Assembly (NCBI GenBank): GCA_024278415.1
Contig: JAJRTI010000616.1
Location: forward strand, 1-9,731
DNA from: Planctomycetota bacterium
GTDB lineage: Bacteria > Planctomycetota > Brocadiia > JAJRTI01
Reading direction: 5' to 3'
DNA length: 9,731 bases
The translations under genes were made by a program, and so were the position numbers. How positions within the stretch are numbered: the stretch's first letter is position 1; each line of letters starts with the position of its first letter. Shown here piece by piece: positions 1 through 8,800 of the stretch. A model generated the notes under the pieces. It had not been told where the DNA came from. It worked only from the letters and a program-made list of their open reading frames with translations, and did no database searches.

Positions 1-536
1 CGGCTGTTCACGTAGAGCCGCATGGATCGCCGGTCCCATGTGCAGTCGATCTTGTACCACTGGCCCGGCCGCCAGCGGTCGGCCGGGGTGCGGGCGAATA
101 CCTTGCGCCGGCCTACTGAGATGTAGAACGTGAGGAGCGTGGGCTGGCAATACTTGTAGATGTAGAAGCTGAAGACGCCCTTGACCTGCGCGCAGAAGAA
201 ATGTTGGAACGTGAGTTCCTTGCCCTCCCAATTCACCGGTTTTACCCACAGCGAAACGGTGCCTTGGCGCACGTCGAAGTTGCCCTTCATGTCGTAGTCG
301 AGCCGTTCGCCCTGGGAGAGCTGGAAGCCCGGCCCGGACACGCCCTCCACCCCGCGCAGCTCGAGGCTCTCCTTGAACGTAGTCGACCCCGCGTTCCCTG
401 CCGCGTAGTCCGCGGTCACGTCGCGCTTGTCGAACGACGCGTGGAAGAGCAGCCCCGGCTCCGGCGGCTCGGCCGCGAGGAGGGGCAGGGCGGCTGCGAG
501 GACGATGGCGCTGAGTGGTTGGTGGACGCGAGGCAT
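1..536 (-). CDS. Secreted LamG/concanavalin-A-like domain protein (3' part beyond the left edge)
   Basis: Reading leftward from ATG at 536, 178 codons stay open to the window edge, so the C-terminal part is missing. Residues 1-22 look like a Sec signal peptide: a short basic start (MPRVHQ), a hydrophobic core (AIVLAAALPLL) and an Ala-Ala cleavage site before EPPEPG. The mature part resembles the LamG/concanavalin-A-like jelly-roll fold: an opening strand LLFHASFD (29-36), then GTVSLWVKP (92-100), then WRPGQWYKIDCTWD with MRLYVNS (155-178). These match the family's 'G-T-hSFWhKP' and 'W-hhhxxTWD...hxLYVNG' strands. Such domains usually bind glycans or form part of larger exported proteins; the ligand cannot be told here. 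Start choice: GGAG at 543-546 lies 6 nt before ATG 536. An in-frame ATG at 548 has no ribosome site. I found no convincing promoter; the region just upstream is repeat element 1. Confidence 0.8.
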   Translation of the reverse strand, partial: MPRVHQPLSAIVLAAALPLLAAEPPEPGLLFHASFDKRDVTADYAAGNAGSTTFKESLELRGVEGVSGPGFQLSQGERLDYDMKGNFDVRQGTVSLWVKPVNWEGKELTFQHFFCAQVKGVFSFYIYKYCQPTLLTFYISVGRRKVFARTPADRWRPGQWYKIDCTWDRRSMRLYVNS

Positions 537-560
537 GGGACACTCCATGTGTGCGGGTTG

Positions 561-841
561 TGGGCCGTACTGCTCAATGGTGCGAACTTAAGCGTTGGAT
601 GGCCTTCGGAAGCCCCAACGGGGCGACAGTGAATAGCCCAAGGCGTGAGCCTTGGGTCACAGGCAACGGTGCCAAAGCCTCGTAGAGGCGACAGAATGCC
701 ACGTTCGCACGGTACTGTCGCCCCTTGCGGGGCTCTGTGAACACCACGATCAGCGTTCCCAAGGCTTACGCCTTGGGCTAATGACTGCCGCGCCTACGGC
801 GCTGAAGAGCGCCAAGTCAGCGCCATTGGGCCGTACTGCTC
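561..841. repeat. Palindromic intergenic element 1 (mosaic of REP-like hairpins)
   Basis: This element fills the gap between the YfhO-family gene and the LamG gene. Its left end (561-593) matches the 33-nt end of element 2 at 28 of 33 positions, including GCGAACTTAAGC. Its right end (about 811-841) is a more diverged inverted copy sharing GCGCCATTG and GCCGTAC. Inside are perfect hairpins: GCCCC-AAC-GGGGC (612-624), CCCAAGGC-GTGA-GCCTTGGG (637-656), GCCTC-GTA-GAGGC (677-689), GCCCC-TTGC-GGGGC (720-733) and CCCAAGGC-TTAC-GCCTTGGG (758-777). The outer hairpins are mirrored around the centre. A 15-nt direct repeat, TGGGCCGTACTGCTC, flanks the core at 561-575 and 827-841. No transposase is encoded. 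It resembles REP/BIME-type or MITE-like non-autonomous repeats. Short reading frames here are by-products of the palindromes. Confidence 0.8.
798..813 (-). terminator. Candidate 3'-end hairpin after the YfhO-family gene
   Basis: GGCGCT-GAAG-AGCGCC forms a perfect 6-bp stem with a 4-nt loop, starting 3 nt after the TGA of the leftward gene that ends at 817. No T-run follows in the direction of transcription, so it is not a textbook intrinsic terminator. Further stems of element 1 follow downstream and may also stop transcription or stabilise the 3' end. It could equally be just part of the repeat element. Confidence 0.3.
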
Positions 842-3069
842 GACGGAGGGGTCTGCCTCAGATGTGCAGCAAGCTGCGCGCTGCAAGCAGCTACCAGTCC
901 CGCGCAGGCGAGCAGTGAGATGAACGCGCCCACGAGGAACGACAGCGGGTGATAGGCGAAACGCACGAGAGTGGGGAGGCCTGCCGGCGCTGGATCGAGC
1001 GCCACGGCGCGCAGCATGCCGTGCGCGCGCACCACGGTCGCTCGCCGGCCAGCCACGTACGCCCGCCAACCCGGGTAGTCGGTGTCGCTGAGCACGAGCC
1101 GCGAACCGGCCGCAGGCGCATCGACGTCCACGCGCACCGTATGCGCCGCGTCGCGTATCACTTTCGCGGCTCCGAGCCGCTTGCCTTCGCGCTCGACGAA
1201 CGCGCGGGGAACTGCGGCCGGGTCTTCCCACACGTCGTACTGCTTCGTGCGCAACAGCAGGCGCATGCCCTTCGGCGCCGCGCCCGGCCGATAGAGCAAG
1301 TACCGGCCGTTGAGCAGCCGCGTCAGCGGCCCCACCTTGTCGAGGGTCACGGCGAATCGCACTGGCCGCGACGACGCGGCGGCCAACGTGCCCGCAACGT
1401 AGTACGGCATGATCGCGTCGAACCCGTCGATGGTGGAGATGCGGTCGGGCATGCCGCGGTTGAGCAGGCCGATCTCCGGCGCGAGCACGCGGCCGGGCGG
1501 CTTGTCTTTGAGAAGCGCGGCCGCTTCGCGGGGGAGGTGGCAGCGCCGCGAGTCGAACGTGGTGAGGAATTTCGAGCCGTAGAATACGAGGTCGGCGGCC
1601 ACGATTGCGAACACCACGGCCAGGCCGAGCGTCGGCTTCCTGTGGGCGAACAGAGCCGCGGCCGCGCCGGCCATGAGCCACAGGCCCGCGAGCAGCACGG
1701 ATTGGCCGGCTGCGGCGAGCGTGGCTGGCAACTCGTCCAAGCCAGGCAGCCGGGCCATTTCGCCGGGCTGTGCTTCCGCCACGCGTGACCGCAGCAGCTC
1801 CGCCCACCACGCGGGCACGCTCGGCCGCGTCGTGAGCCACAGCCCGGCCGCGGCAAGCAACAGACCCAGCACCCCCACGCCGACAAGCGTCGCGGCCAGG
1901 CCGCGACGTCGCTCGTGCAACACCGACGCGCCCAGGCTCGCGAGCATGCAGAGCGCGAGCGCCGCGGCAAACGTGAACCAGGCCGCTCCGCGAAACAGGC
2001 GCAACGCAGGAACGGCCTTCGCCGCGAGGCCAAACACGGGTGTGTGCGGACCCATGGCCAGGGCCACCGAGAGCAGCGCGAGAGCGACGAGCGCCGCGAC
2101 GCGGCCGCGCGGCCGATGCCAAAGGCCGGCGATGGCGAGCGCCAGTGTGGCCGCGCCCACATAGCACGTGGCCCCCCAGAAGTAGCCGTAGCCCCAGTAG
2201 GGCGACCGCACGCCGCCAAAGAAGTCGGGCGTGAGCAGCGTGAGCAACTGAAGCGGCGCAAGCGGCCCGCGCGTGCTGAGGCTCCCGGCCATGTGCCGGC
2301 GCACGGACAGCCCGGCGTATTCGGCCGCGGGCAGGAGTTGCGCCGCGGACAGCGCGGCCGGCAGGAGGAGCATGAGGCCCAGCCCGGCGGCTACGCGCCA
2401 CGGCCGAACCCGGGCCGTGGCGAAGCACTCCTTCGACCGCAGCAGCAGATACAGCCACGCAAAGCCCTGCGCATACGCGGCGAGCTGCAAGTGGCCGGCC
2501 GTGATCTGCATCGCGGCCACAAGCCCTGCCGAGACTGCCCATCGCAGCCGGCCAGTGGCCACGAACCGCTCGACCGCGGCCAGCCCCAGCGGGAACCATG
2601 CGAGCACGCAAAGCTGGGGCAAGTGCCCGGCATGGAGACGGTGCACGACCGTGGCGCTGAGCATGTACGCGCATCCGCCGACCGCCGCTCCCACCCACTC
2701 TGCGCCAAGCACAAGCGCAAGCACGTACGCCGCGAGCCCGGCCAAGAGCACGTGCAGCACGAAGCTCCAGTTCAGCGCTTGCGCGGTGGGCAAGGCCAAG
2801 AAGATTGCGTTGGCGGGATAGAGCAGCGCCGGCTGCGCGGCTGCGAGGAACGGAACACCGCAGAGCACGTACGGGTTCCAGAGCGCGATCTGCCCCTCGC
2901 GCATGAGCCCGAAGCCATAGTGCCGCCACGCGTAGAAATGCGCGGCCGTATCGCACGTGGCCGAGCTGATCACGCTCCCGGCCGGCAGCCCGGCGAAGGG
3001 GGACATGAACGCGAGCCCAACGCCGACCACGAGAAGCGCGCCCAAGAGCCGGCCCGTTCCAGTGCGCAC
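817..3069 (-). CDS. YfhO-family polytopic membrane protein (GT-C-like, probable envelope glycosylation)
   Basis: The 750-residue product has an N-terminal membrane segment (8-25) and about ten further hydrophobic spans to residue 495. A large non-membrane region (about 500-705) and a final span (709-728) follow. Three features recall YfhO proteins: an acidic first loop with TCDTAAHF (Asp40), the LWNPYVLCGVPF stretch with a following AQPALLYP (63-85), and the C-terminal block LVLSDTDYPGWRAYVAGRR (658-676). Family members are GT-C-fold membrane proteins; Bacillus YfhO acts in lipoteichoic acid glycosylation, but the substrate in a Gram-negative-type organism is unknown. Asp40 as catalytic residue is inference from GT-C folds. 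The start is GTG at 3069, with GGAGGG (3078-3083) 8 nt upstream. The ankyrin gene ends 22 nt upstream in the same direction, suggesting one transcript. The last codons (TAQWR and TGA) lie inside the right end of repeat element 1. Confidence 0.85.
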   Translation of the reverse strand: MRTGTGRLLGALLVVGVGLAFMSPFAGLPAGSVISSATCDTAAHFYAWRHYGFGLMREGQIALWNPYVLCGVPFLAAAQPALLYPANAIFLALPTAQALNWSFVLHVLLAGLAAYVLALVLGAEWVGAAVGGCAYMLSATVVHRLHAGHLPQLCVLAWFPLGLAAVERFVATGRLRWAVSAGLVAAMQITAGHLQLAAYAQGFAWLYLLLRSKECFATARVRPWRVAAGLGLMLLLPAALSAAQLLPAAEYAGLSVRRHMAGSLSTRGPLAPLQLLTLLTPDFFGGVRSPYWGYGYFWGATCYVGAATLALAIAGLWHRPRGRVAALVALALLSVALAMGPHTPVFGLAAKAVPALRLFRGAAWFTFAAALALCMLASLGASVLHERRRGLAATLVGVGVLGLLLAAAGLWLTTRPSVPAWWAELLRSRVAEAQPGEMARLPGLDELPATLAAAGQSVLLAGLWLMAGAAAALFAHRKPTLGLAVVFAIVAADLVFYGSKFLTTFDSRRCHLPREAAALLKDKPPGRVLAPEIGLLNRGMPDRISTIDGFDAIMPYYVAGTLAAASSRPVRFAVTLDKVGPLTRLLNGRYLLYRPGAAPKGMRLLLRTKQYDVWEDPAAVPRAFVEREGKRLGAAKVIRDAAHTVRVDVDAPAAGSRLVLSDTDYPGWRAYVAGRRATVVRAHGMLRAVALDPAPAGLPTLVRFAYHPLSFLVGAFISLLACAGLVAACSAQLAAHLRQTPPSSSTAQWR

Positions 3070-3091
3070 GGTAAGATCCCTCCGGGTGGGC

Positions 3092-3715
3092 CTACTCCGT
3101 CAGCCCGAGTTGGCGCAACAGCTCCACGACTTCGGCGTGGCCGCCCTGCTTGGCCTCGTGCAACGCGTTGTGGCCGGACTTGTTCTCGGCCTTGGGGTCG
3201 GCGCCCGCCTTGATCAGCCGCTTGACGATCTTCGTGTAGCCTTGGCGCGCGGCCATTTGCAGCGCGGTGCGGCCGCTCATGGCCTTGGCGTCGACTTCGG
3301 CCCCCTGCTGGATGAGGAACTTGACCATGTCGGGATGGTTGTCGAGTGCGGCTCGGTGCAGTGCCGTCCTGCCGCGGTGGTCGACGCCCTTGAGGTCGCC
3401 CTCATGTGCGAGGAGCAGCGCCACCATCTCCACGTGCCCGTCCGACGCGGCTTCGTGCAGCGCGGTCTTGCCGTGCTTGTCCGCCGCGTGCACGTAAGCG
3501 CCGCGCTCGATGAGCACCTTGGCGGCTTCCACTTGGTTCTTATGGGCCGCGCGGTGCAGCGGCTGCCGGCCCTCCTTGTCGGCCGCGTTCGCCAGGGTGG
3601 GCTTCTTGTCCAGCAGCTTCCGCAAATGGTCCGCGTCGCCTTCCGCGACCGTGTCGAAGACCTCACGAGTCGTGAGGATGCCAAAGTCGGCCAGCAAGCG
3701 CGACCAGCCACTCAT
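3092..3715 (-). CDS. Ankyrin-repeat protein, six repeats, probably cytoplasmic
   Basis: The 207-residue protein is almost entirely 33-residue ankyrin repeats: a degenerate first repeat (about 17-46), then 47-79, 80-112, 113-145, 146-178 and a short cap (179-204). Signature cores are visible, such as GKTALHEAASDGHVEMVALLL (within 82-102) and GRTALHRAALDNHPDMVKFL (115-134). There is no signal peptide or membrane span. Ankyrin repeats are protein-binding scaffolds; the partner is unknown, but tight linkage to the downstream YfhO-family gene (22 nt) makes a shared process plausible. Start choice: ATG 3715 has GGAG (3725-3728) 9 nt upstream. An upstream in-frame TTG at 3751 would start only about 11 nt after the predicted transcription start and has no ribosome site, so it is not preferred. 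Confidence 0.88.
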   Translation of the reverse strand: MSGWSRLLADFGILTTREVFDTVAEGDADHLRKLLDKKPTLANAADKEGRQPLHRAAHKNQVEAAKVLIERGAYVHAADKHGKTALHEAASDGHVEMVALLLAHEGDLKGVDHRGRTALHRAALDNHPDMVKFLIQQGAEVDAKAMSGRTALQMAARQGYTKIVKRLIKAGADPKAENKSGHNALHEAKQGGHAEVVELLRQLGLTE

Positions 3716-3768
3716 GGGCAGCTTCTCCACCAAATCCAGCGGCGCAAGCAAACCACGGATACGCGCTC

Positions 3769-3797
3769 ATCCTATGCCAGGTGCGCGCGCATGTCAA
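3769..3797 (-). promoter_or_regulatory. Sigma70-type promoter for the ankyrin/YfhO-family pair
   Basis: On the minus strand a perfect -35 box TTGACA (3797-3792) is separated by exactly 17 nt from a -10 box TAGGAT (3774-3769; 4 of 6 consensus positions). Transcription would start near 3762, giving a leader of about 47 nt before ATG 3715. It lies between thrC's stop and the ankyrin gene, just after a candidate thrC terminator hairpin, which fits a separate transcription unit. Confidence 0.65.
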
Positions 3798-3807
3798 CTG
3801 GAATTGA

Positions 3808-3823
3808 GGCCGCGCCGGCGGCC
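3808..3823 (-). terminator. Candidate terminator hairpin after thrC
   Basis: GGCCGC-GCCG-GCGGCC forms a perfect 6-bp all-GC stem with a 4-nt loop, starting 4 nt after the thrC TAG (3830-3828). Downstream on the minus strand comes TCAATTCC, only mildly T-rich, so termination may be weak. Its place between thrC and the ankyrin promoter supports the role. Confidence 0.4.
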
Positions 3824-3827
3824 GCTG

Positions 3828-5171
<1,344 letters not shown>

Positions 5172-5198
5172 GGCTAGGGTCCTGTGGTCTGATGGGTC

Positions 5199-5262
5199 AC
5201 TGGCAACGCTCAGCCCGCCTGGCGCGAGTTCGCCCCTGTGCCGAGACATGAACTGGCAACGC
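5199..5262. repeat. 11-nt direct repeat in the thrC leader (possible operator pair)
   Basis: ACTGGCAACGC occurs exactly at 5199-5209 and 5252-5262 (GCGTTGCCAGT on the transcribed strand). The spacing is 53 nt, close to five DNA helical turns. The upstream copy lies next to the -10 box and covers the likely transcription start of thrC; the other is in the leader, 28 nt before ATG 5171. The position suits a repressor site or leader control, but no regulator is identified. Confidence 0.35.
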
Positions 5263-5263
5263 G

Positions 5264-5292
5264 ACGATAGCAGAGGCCGCGCATGTAGTCAA
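5264..5292 (-). promoter_or_regulatory. Sigma70-type promoter for thrC
   Basis: On the minus strand, -35 TTGACT (5292-5287; 5 of 6 consensus) and -10 TATCGT (5269-5264; 4 of 6) are separated by exactly 17 nt. Transcription would start near 5257, giving a leader of about 85 nt to ATG 5171. It lies between thrC and repeat element 2, so the element sits just upstream of the promoter rather than in the transcript. Confidence 0.6.
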
Positions 5293-5333
5293 CTGCCGCC
5301 AGCTCCCGGAGTTTCCCCACCGCCTGTAGTGCG

Positions 5334-5629
5334 TCCGCCGTATGGCGCAATAGTGCGAACTTAAGCGATCTGGTGCCCCGCAGGGGCACTTGAGAATAGC
5401 CCAGCACTTCAGTGCTGGGAACGCGGATCGTCAAGTGGCCCGCAGTCCCGTAGGGACGGCTGAATGCTGAGAACGGCCGCAGATGAGCGATTCGGCGATG
5501 TTCAGCCGTCCCTACGGGACTGGCAACTTGCCGCAGACGGCGCATTTCCCAGCGCTGAAGCGCTGGGCTATTTTCGGTCGTCCCTACGGGACGCGGGCTT
5601 AAGTTCGCGCCATTGCGCCGTACGGCGGA
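5334..5629. repeat. Palindromic intergenic element 2 with 33-bp terminal inverted repeats
   Basis: The ends 5334-5366 and 5597-5629 are inverted repeats matching at 30 of 33 positions, ending inward in GCGAACTTAAGC. Between them, hairpins are arranged in mirror order: GTGCCCC-GCA-GGGGCAC (5373-5389), CCCAGCACT-TC-AGTGCTGGG (5400-5419), GTCCC-GTA-GGGAC (5445-5457), the same stem inverted (5508-5520), CCCAGCGCT-GA-AGCGCTGGG (5548-5567) and GTCCC-TAC-GGGAC (5580-5592). The central pair is extended to a perfect 21-bp inverted repeat (5444-5464 with 5501-5521). The AATAGCCCA lead-in to each CCCA hairpin is shared with element 1. No gene is carried. It resembles MITE or REP/BIME-type repeats, presumably mobilised by an enzyme encoded elsewhere. 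Confidence 0.85.
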
Positions 5630-5643
5630 TCCGTGCGCTTTCC

Positions 5644-5725
5644 GCGCCTGTAGTGCTCACATCAGTGAGCCTCTGGCGGCCGGCAGCCTCGTGGGGAGGC
5701 TCACTGACGTGAGCACTACAGGCGC
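5644..5725. repeat. 30-bp imperfect inverted repeat containing nested palindromes
   Basis: The arms 5644-5673 and 5696-5725 are inverted repeats with one mismatch in 30, separated by 22 nt. Each arm contains its own palindrome: GCTCAC-ATCA-GTGAGC (5655-5670) on the left and GCTCAC-TGAC-GTGAGC on the right. It could form one long stem or two separate hairpins. The outer-arm motif CGCCTGTAGTGC also occurs singly at 5321-5332, just outside the left end of element 2. It lies between divergent genes, where no transcript ends, so a terminator role is unlikely. It is a different repeat family from elements 1 and 2. Confidence 0.8.
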
Positions 5726-5732
5726 AGCCGCG

Positions 5733-5761
5733 TTGCCATGCGCGGGCGCAGGCGGTAGCAT
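5733..5761 (+). promoter_or_regulatory. Candidate sigma70-type promoter for the tandem FAD-oxidoreductase gene
   Basis: TTGCCA (5733-5738; 5 of 6 consensus) and TAGCAT (5756-5761; 4 of 6) are separated by 17 nt. Transcription would start near 5768, about 65 nt before ATG 5833. It lies just right of the 30-bp inverted repeat, the only stretch between that repeat and the gene. Confidence 0.45.
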
Positions 5762-5832
5762 GGTATTGTCGCATACCCGCGCTCGGCGCCAAGACCGTCG
5801 CGTCGGATGCAAGCACCCCTTCGGAGCAATCC

Positions 5833-8800
5833 ATGGCCCCTAAGACTCAATCGTTCGCACTCATCCTTTCCGCCCTCATCGCGCAGACCTGCTGGCCGGC
5901 CTCGCCCGCGGTCAACGAATCCGGCCGGCGCATACCCGTCGCATACGACGTGGACGTGGTTGTGGTAGGCGGCACAACGGCCGGCGTGGCCGCCGCGGTC
6001 GAGGCCGCGAAGGCCGGGGCCAAGGTGTTCCTCGCCGCGCCGCGGCCGTACTTGGGCGAGGACATGTGCGCGACGTACCGCCTGTGGCTCGAACCAGGCG
6101 AGGAGCCGAAGTCGGACCTGGCAAAGGCCATGTTCGCCGATCCAGCCGGGGACAAAGGGCTGCCGTTCAAGTACGAGGCCGACCAGCCGTCCATGGACAG
6201 GCACAAGGACTCCACGCCGCCCGCGGCCTTGGGCGACGGCCAATGGGACAACGCGTTCAACCAGAGCGTGCAATACAACGCGGACACGAACGTGACGCTC
6301 GACCTCGGCAAGCCGCGGAGCTTCAAGGAAGTCCGCTTCATGCTCTTCCAGAGCAACAGCTTCAACATCGCGAACATCACCGTGTCCGTGAGCGATGACA
6401 AACAGACGTGGCGGCCGCTGGCGGTCGTGACGAACGACAAGCTCGGCAAGGGCAACTACGTGGAGACGCACTTCCAGCTCGCGGCGAACGCGGGCGCGAC
6501 CGCGCGCTACGTGAAGTGCTTCTTCAAGAAGGGCCCCACCGCGCAGCGCATGCTGATCGGCGAGATTATCCTTGTGCCGGCTGACGGGGAGGCCAAGCCA
6601 GCCACCGGCCTCCGCATGGCCACGCCCATGCAGGTCAAGCGCGCGCTCGACCGAGCGCTGCTCGCCGCGCACGTGCCGTTCCTCTACGCGTGCGGCGCCA
6701 CGGACGTGCTGCTCGACGCGGCCGGCAAGCCCGCGGGCATCGTCATGGCCAACCGCGCCGGGCGGCAGGCGGTGAAGGCGAAGGTCATCATCGACGCGAC
6801 GGACCGCGCCTGGGTCGCGCGCATGGCCGGCGCCAAGTTCGCCGCGTACCCGGCCGGGCCGCAGCAATTCAAGCGCATCGTGGTCGGCGGCGAGCCGCGC
6901 ACCGGCGACGGCATCGAGTCGCGGACCCTCCCGCTGCGCCGTCCCATCGGCGGCAAGCCGCCCATTTCATACGGCACCGGTAGTTGGGCGACCAAGCACA
7001 ACCTGGCGATGAAGCGGGCGTTCTCCGAGCTGATCGAATACACGCTCACGATCCCCATGAAGGACGGCTCCTGGCCGTCCTTCGCGAAAGCTGAGCAGAT
7101 CGCGCGCGACCGCACGTTCCATCCCGGGCAGGTGGACGCGTCGGAGGTGCTGTTCCAGATACCGCCCGATCCCATGCACGCGCGCCGGAGCCTGCGCGGG
7201 CAATGGCCGGGCGCGGCTGCCGCGGACCTGGATTGGTTTCGGCCGGCGGGCGTGGACCGGGTTTGGGTGCTCGGGCCGTGCGCGGCCGTGCCGCGGGCCG
7301 CGGCCGCGAAGCTGCTGCGGCCGCTCGAATACATGGCGCTGGGCCGGCGCATCGGCCAAGCCGCGGCCGCGATGGCGAAGGCCGCGCCCGCGCCGGCCGG
7401 TGTCCGACTCGCAGGCAAGCCCGTCGCCGCACCGGCCGCGCAGGGCGACACGCGCGAGTTCCTCAACGGGCTGCGTCCGTCGCAGCCGGTTCGGGCCGGC
7501 ATCGCCGCGGCGGCCAAGGCGCTGCCGGTGGTCGGCGAGTACGACGTGGTCGTGATCGGCGCCGGCACGGCCGGCGCGCCGGCCGGCATCGGAGCCGCGC
7601 AGTCCGGCGCGAAGACGCTCGTGGTCGAGTACCTCCACGGCCTCGGCGGCGTGAGCACGACCGGCCTGATCGGCATCTATTGCGCCGGGTACCGCAAGGG
7701 CTTCACCGCGACGACCGAGGCCGGCATCAAGAAGCTTGGCGCGCCGTGCTACGTGGTGGGCAAGATGGAGTATTGGCGCCGCGAGCTGCGCCGGGCAGGG
7801 GCCGACATCTGGTTCGGCGCGCTTGGCGCGGGCGCGTTTGTGGATGGTGGCAAGGTGAAGGGCGCGATCGTCGTCACGCCACAGGGCCGCGGCGTGGTGC
7901 TCGCCAAGGTGGTCATCGACGGCACCGGCGCGGCGGACGTCGCGGCCGCGGCCGGCGCCAAGTGCATGGTCACGACCGACACGCAGATGGCCATGCAGGG
8001 CACGGGCCTGCCGCGCTGGGAGACCGGCGCGACGTACATCAACACCGACTGGACCTACGTGGACGAGTCGGACATGATCTACGTGTGGAGCGCGTTCGTC
8101 GTGGCGAAGGAGAGGAACAAGACCGCGTACGATCTGGGCCAGCTCATCGACACGCGCGAACGCCGGCGCATCGTGGGCGACTACATTCTCACGCCGCTCG
8201 ACATCGTGAACCGGCGCACGTTACCCGACACGATCGGCATCTCCCAAGGCGGCCGGCTCGACAAGCACGGCTTCACGGTCCACCCCTATTACATGATCAA
8301 CAACTGGCGCGGCGGCCTCACGTACACGCCGTATCGCTGCTTGCTGCCCAAGGGCTTCGACGGCATCCTCGTGGTCGGCCTTGGCCTGAGCGCGCACTGC
8401 GACGCGATCCCGTCGATTCGCATGCAGCCGTGCATGCAGAATCTCGGCTATGCCGCGGGCTTGGCCGCGGCCGCGGCCGCGAAGCTCGATGGCCGCACGC
8501 GCGACATCGATCTCAAGGCAGTGCAGCGCAAGCTCGTCGCGGCGAAATGCCTGACCCCGGAGGTGCTATCGCAGAAGGACTCGTTCCCCATCCCGGAGGC
8601 GAAGGTGCGCGCGGCCGTGTTCAAGCTGGCGCGCAAGGACTACTCGGGCCTCGGCGTGTTGCTCGCGCGGCCGGACCTGTCCGTGCCCATGATGCGCGCC
8701 GCGCTCCAACACGCCGCGCCCGCGGCCGGCAAGCTGCGCTGCGCGCACGTGCTGGGCATGATGGGCGACGCGTCCGGCGTGGAGCAACTCGTGGCCGCGG

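Noticed and set aside
574..918. Short reading frames on both strands inside element 1
   Set aside because: They translate palindromic hairpins and cross the end of the YfhO-family gene; no ribosome sites.
794..2956. 720-codon open frame on the minus strand overlapping the YfhO-family gene
   Set aside because: It is a different frame of the same strand with an Arg/Ala-rich composition typical of shadow frames in GC-rich DNA. The 817-3069 frame has clear membrane segments, family motifs and a ribosome site.
1915..3213. 432-codon plus-strand frame opposite the YfhO-family gene
   Set aside because: Arg/Gly/His-rich antisense frame with no domain; explained by third-position GC bias on the coding strand.
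5373..5592. Possible CRISPR array, because of repeated CCCAGCGC and GTCCCTACGGGAC motifs
   Set aside because: The repeats alternate in orientation, are short, irregularly spaced and mirrored around a centre; there are no uniform spacers and no cas gene.
5210..5834. Several 80-110 codon frames in the divergent intergenic region
   Set aside because: All lie in hairpin repeats; both strands give similar peptides because the DNA is palindromic.
5833..5892. Lipoprotein signal around Cys20 of the flavoprotein
   Set aside because: The residues before the cysteine (IAQTC) do not fit the usual lipobox; a Sec signal cut after Ala26 is more plausible.
5716..6867. 383-codon minus-strand frame across the start of the flavoprotein gene
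   Set aside because: Antisense shadow; it would read through the candidate promoter and start region, and shows no family similarity.
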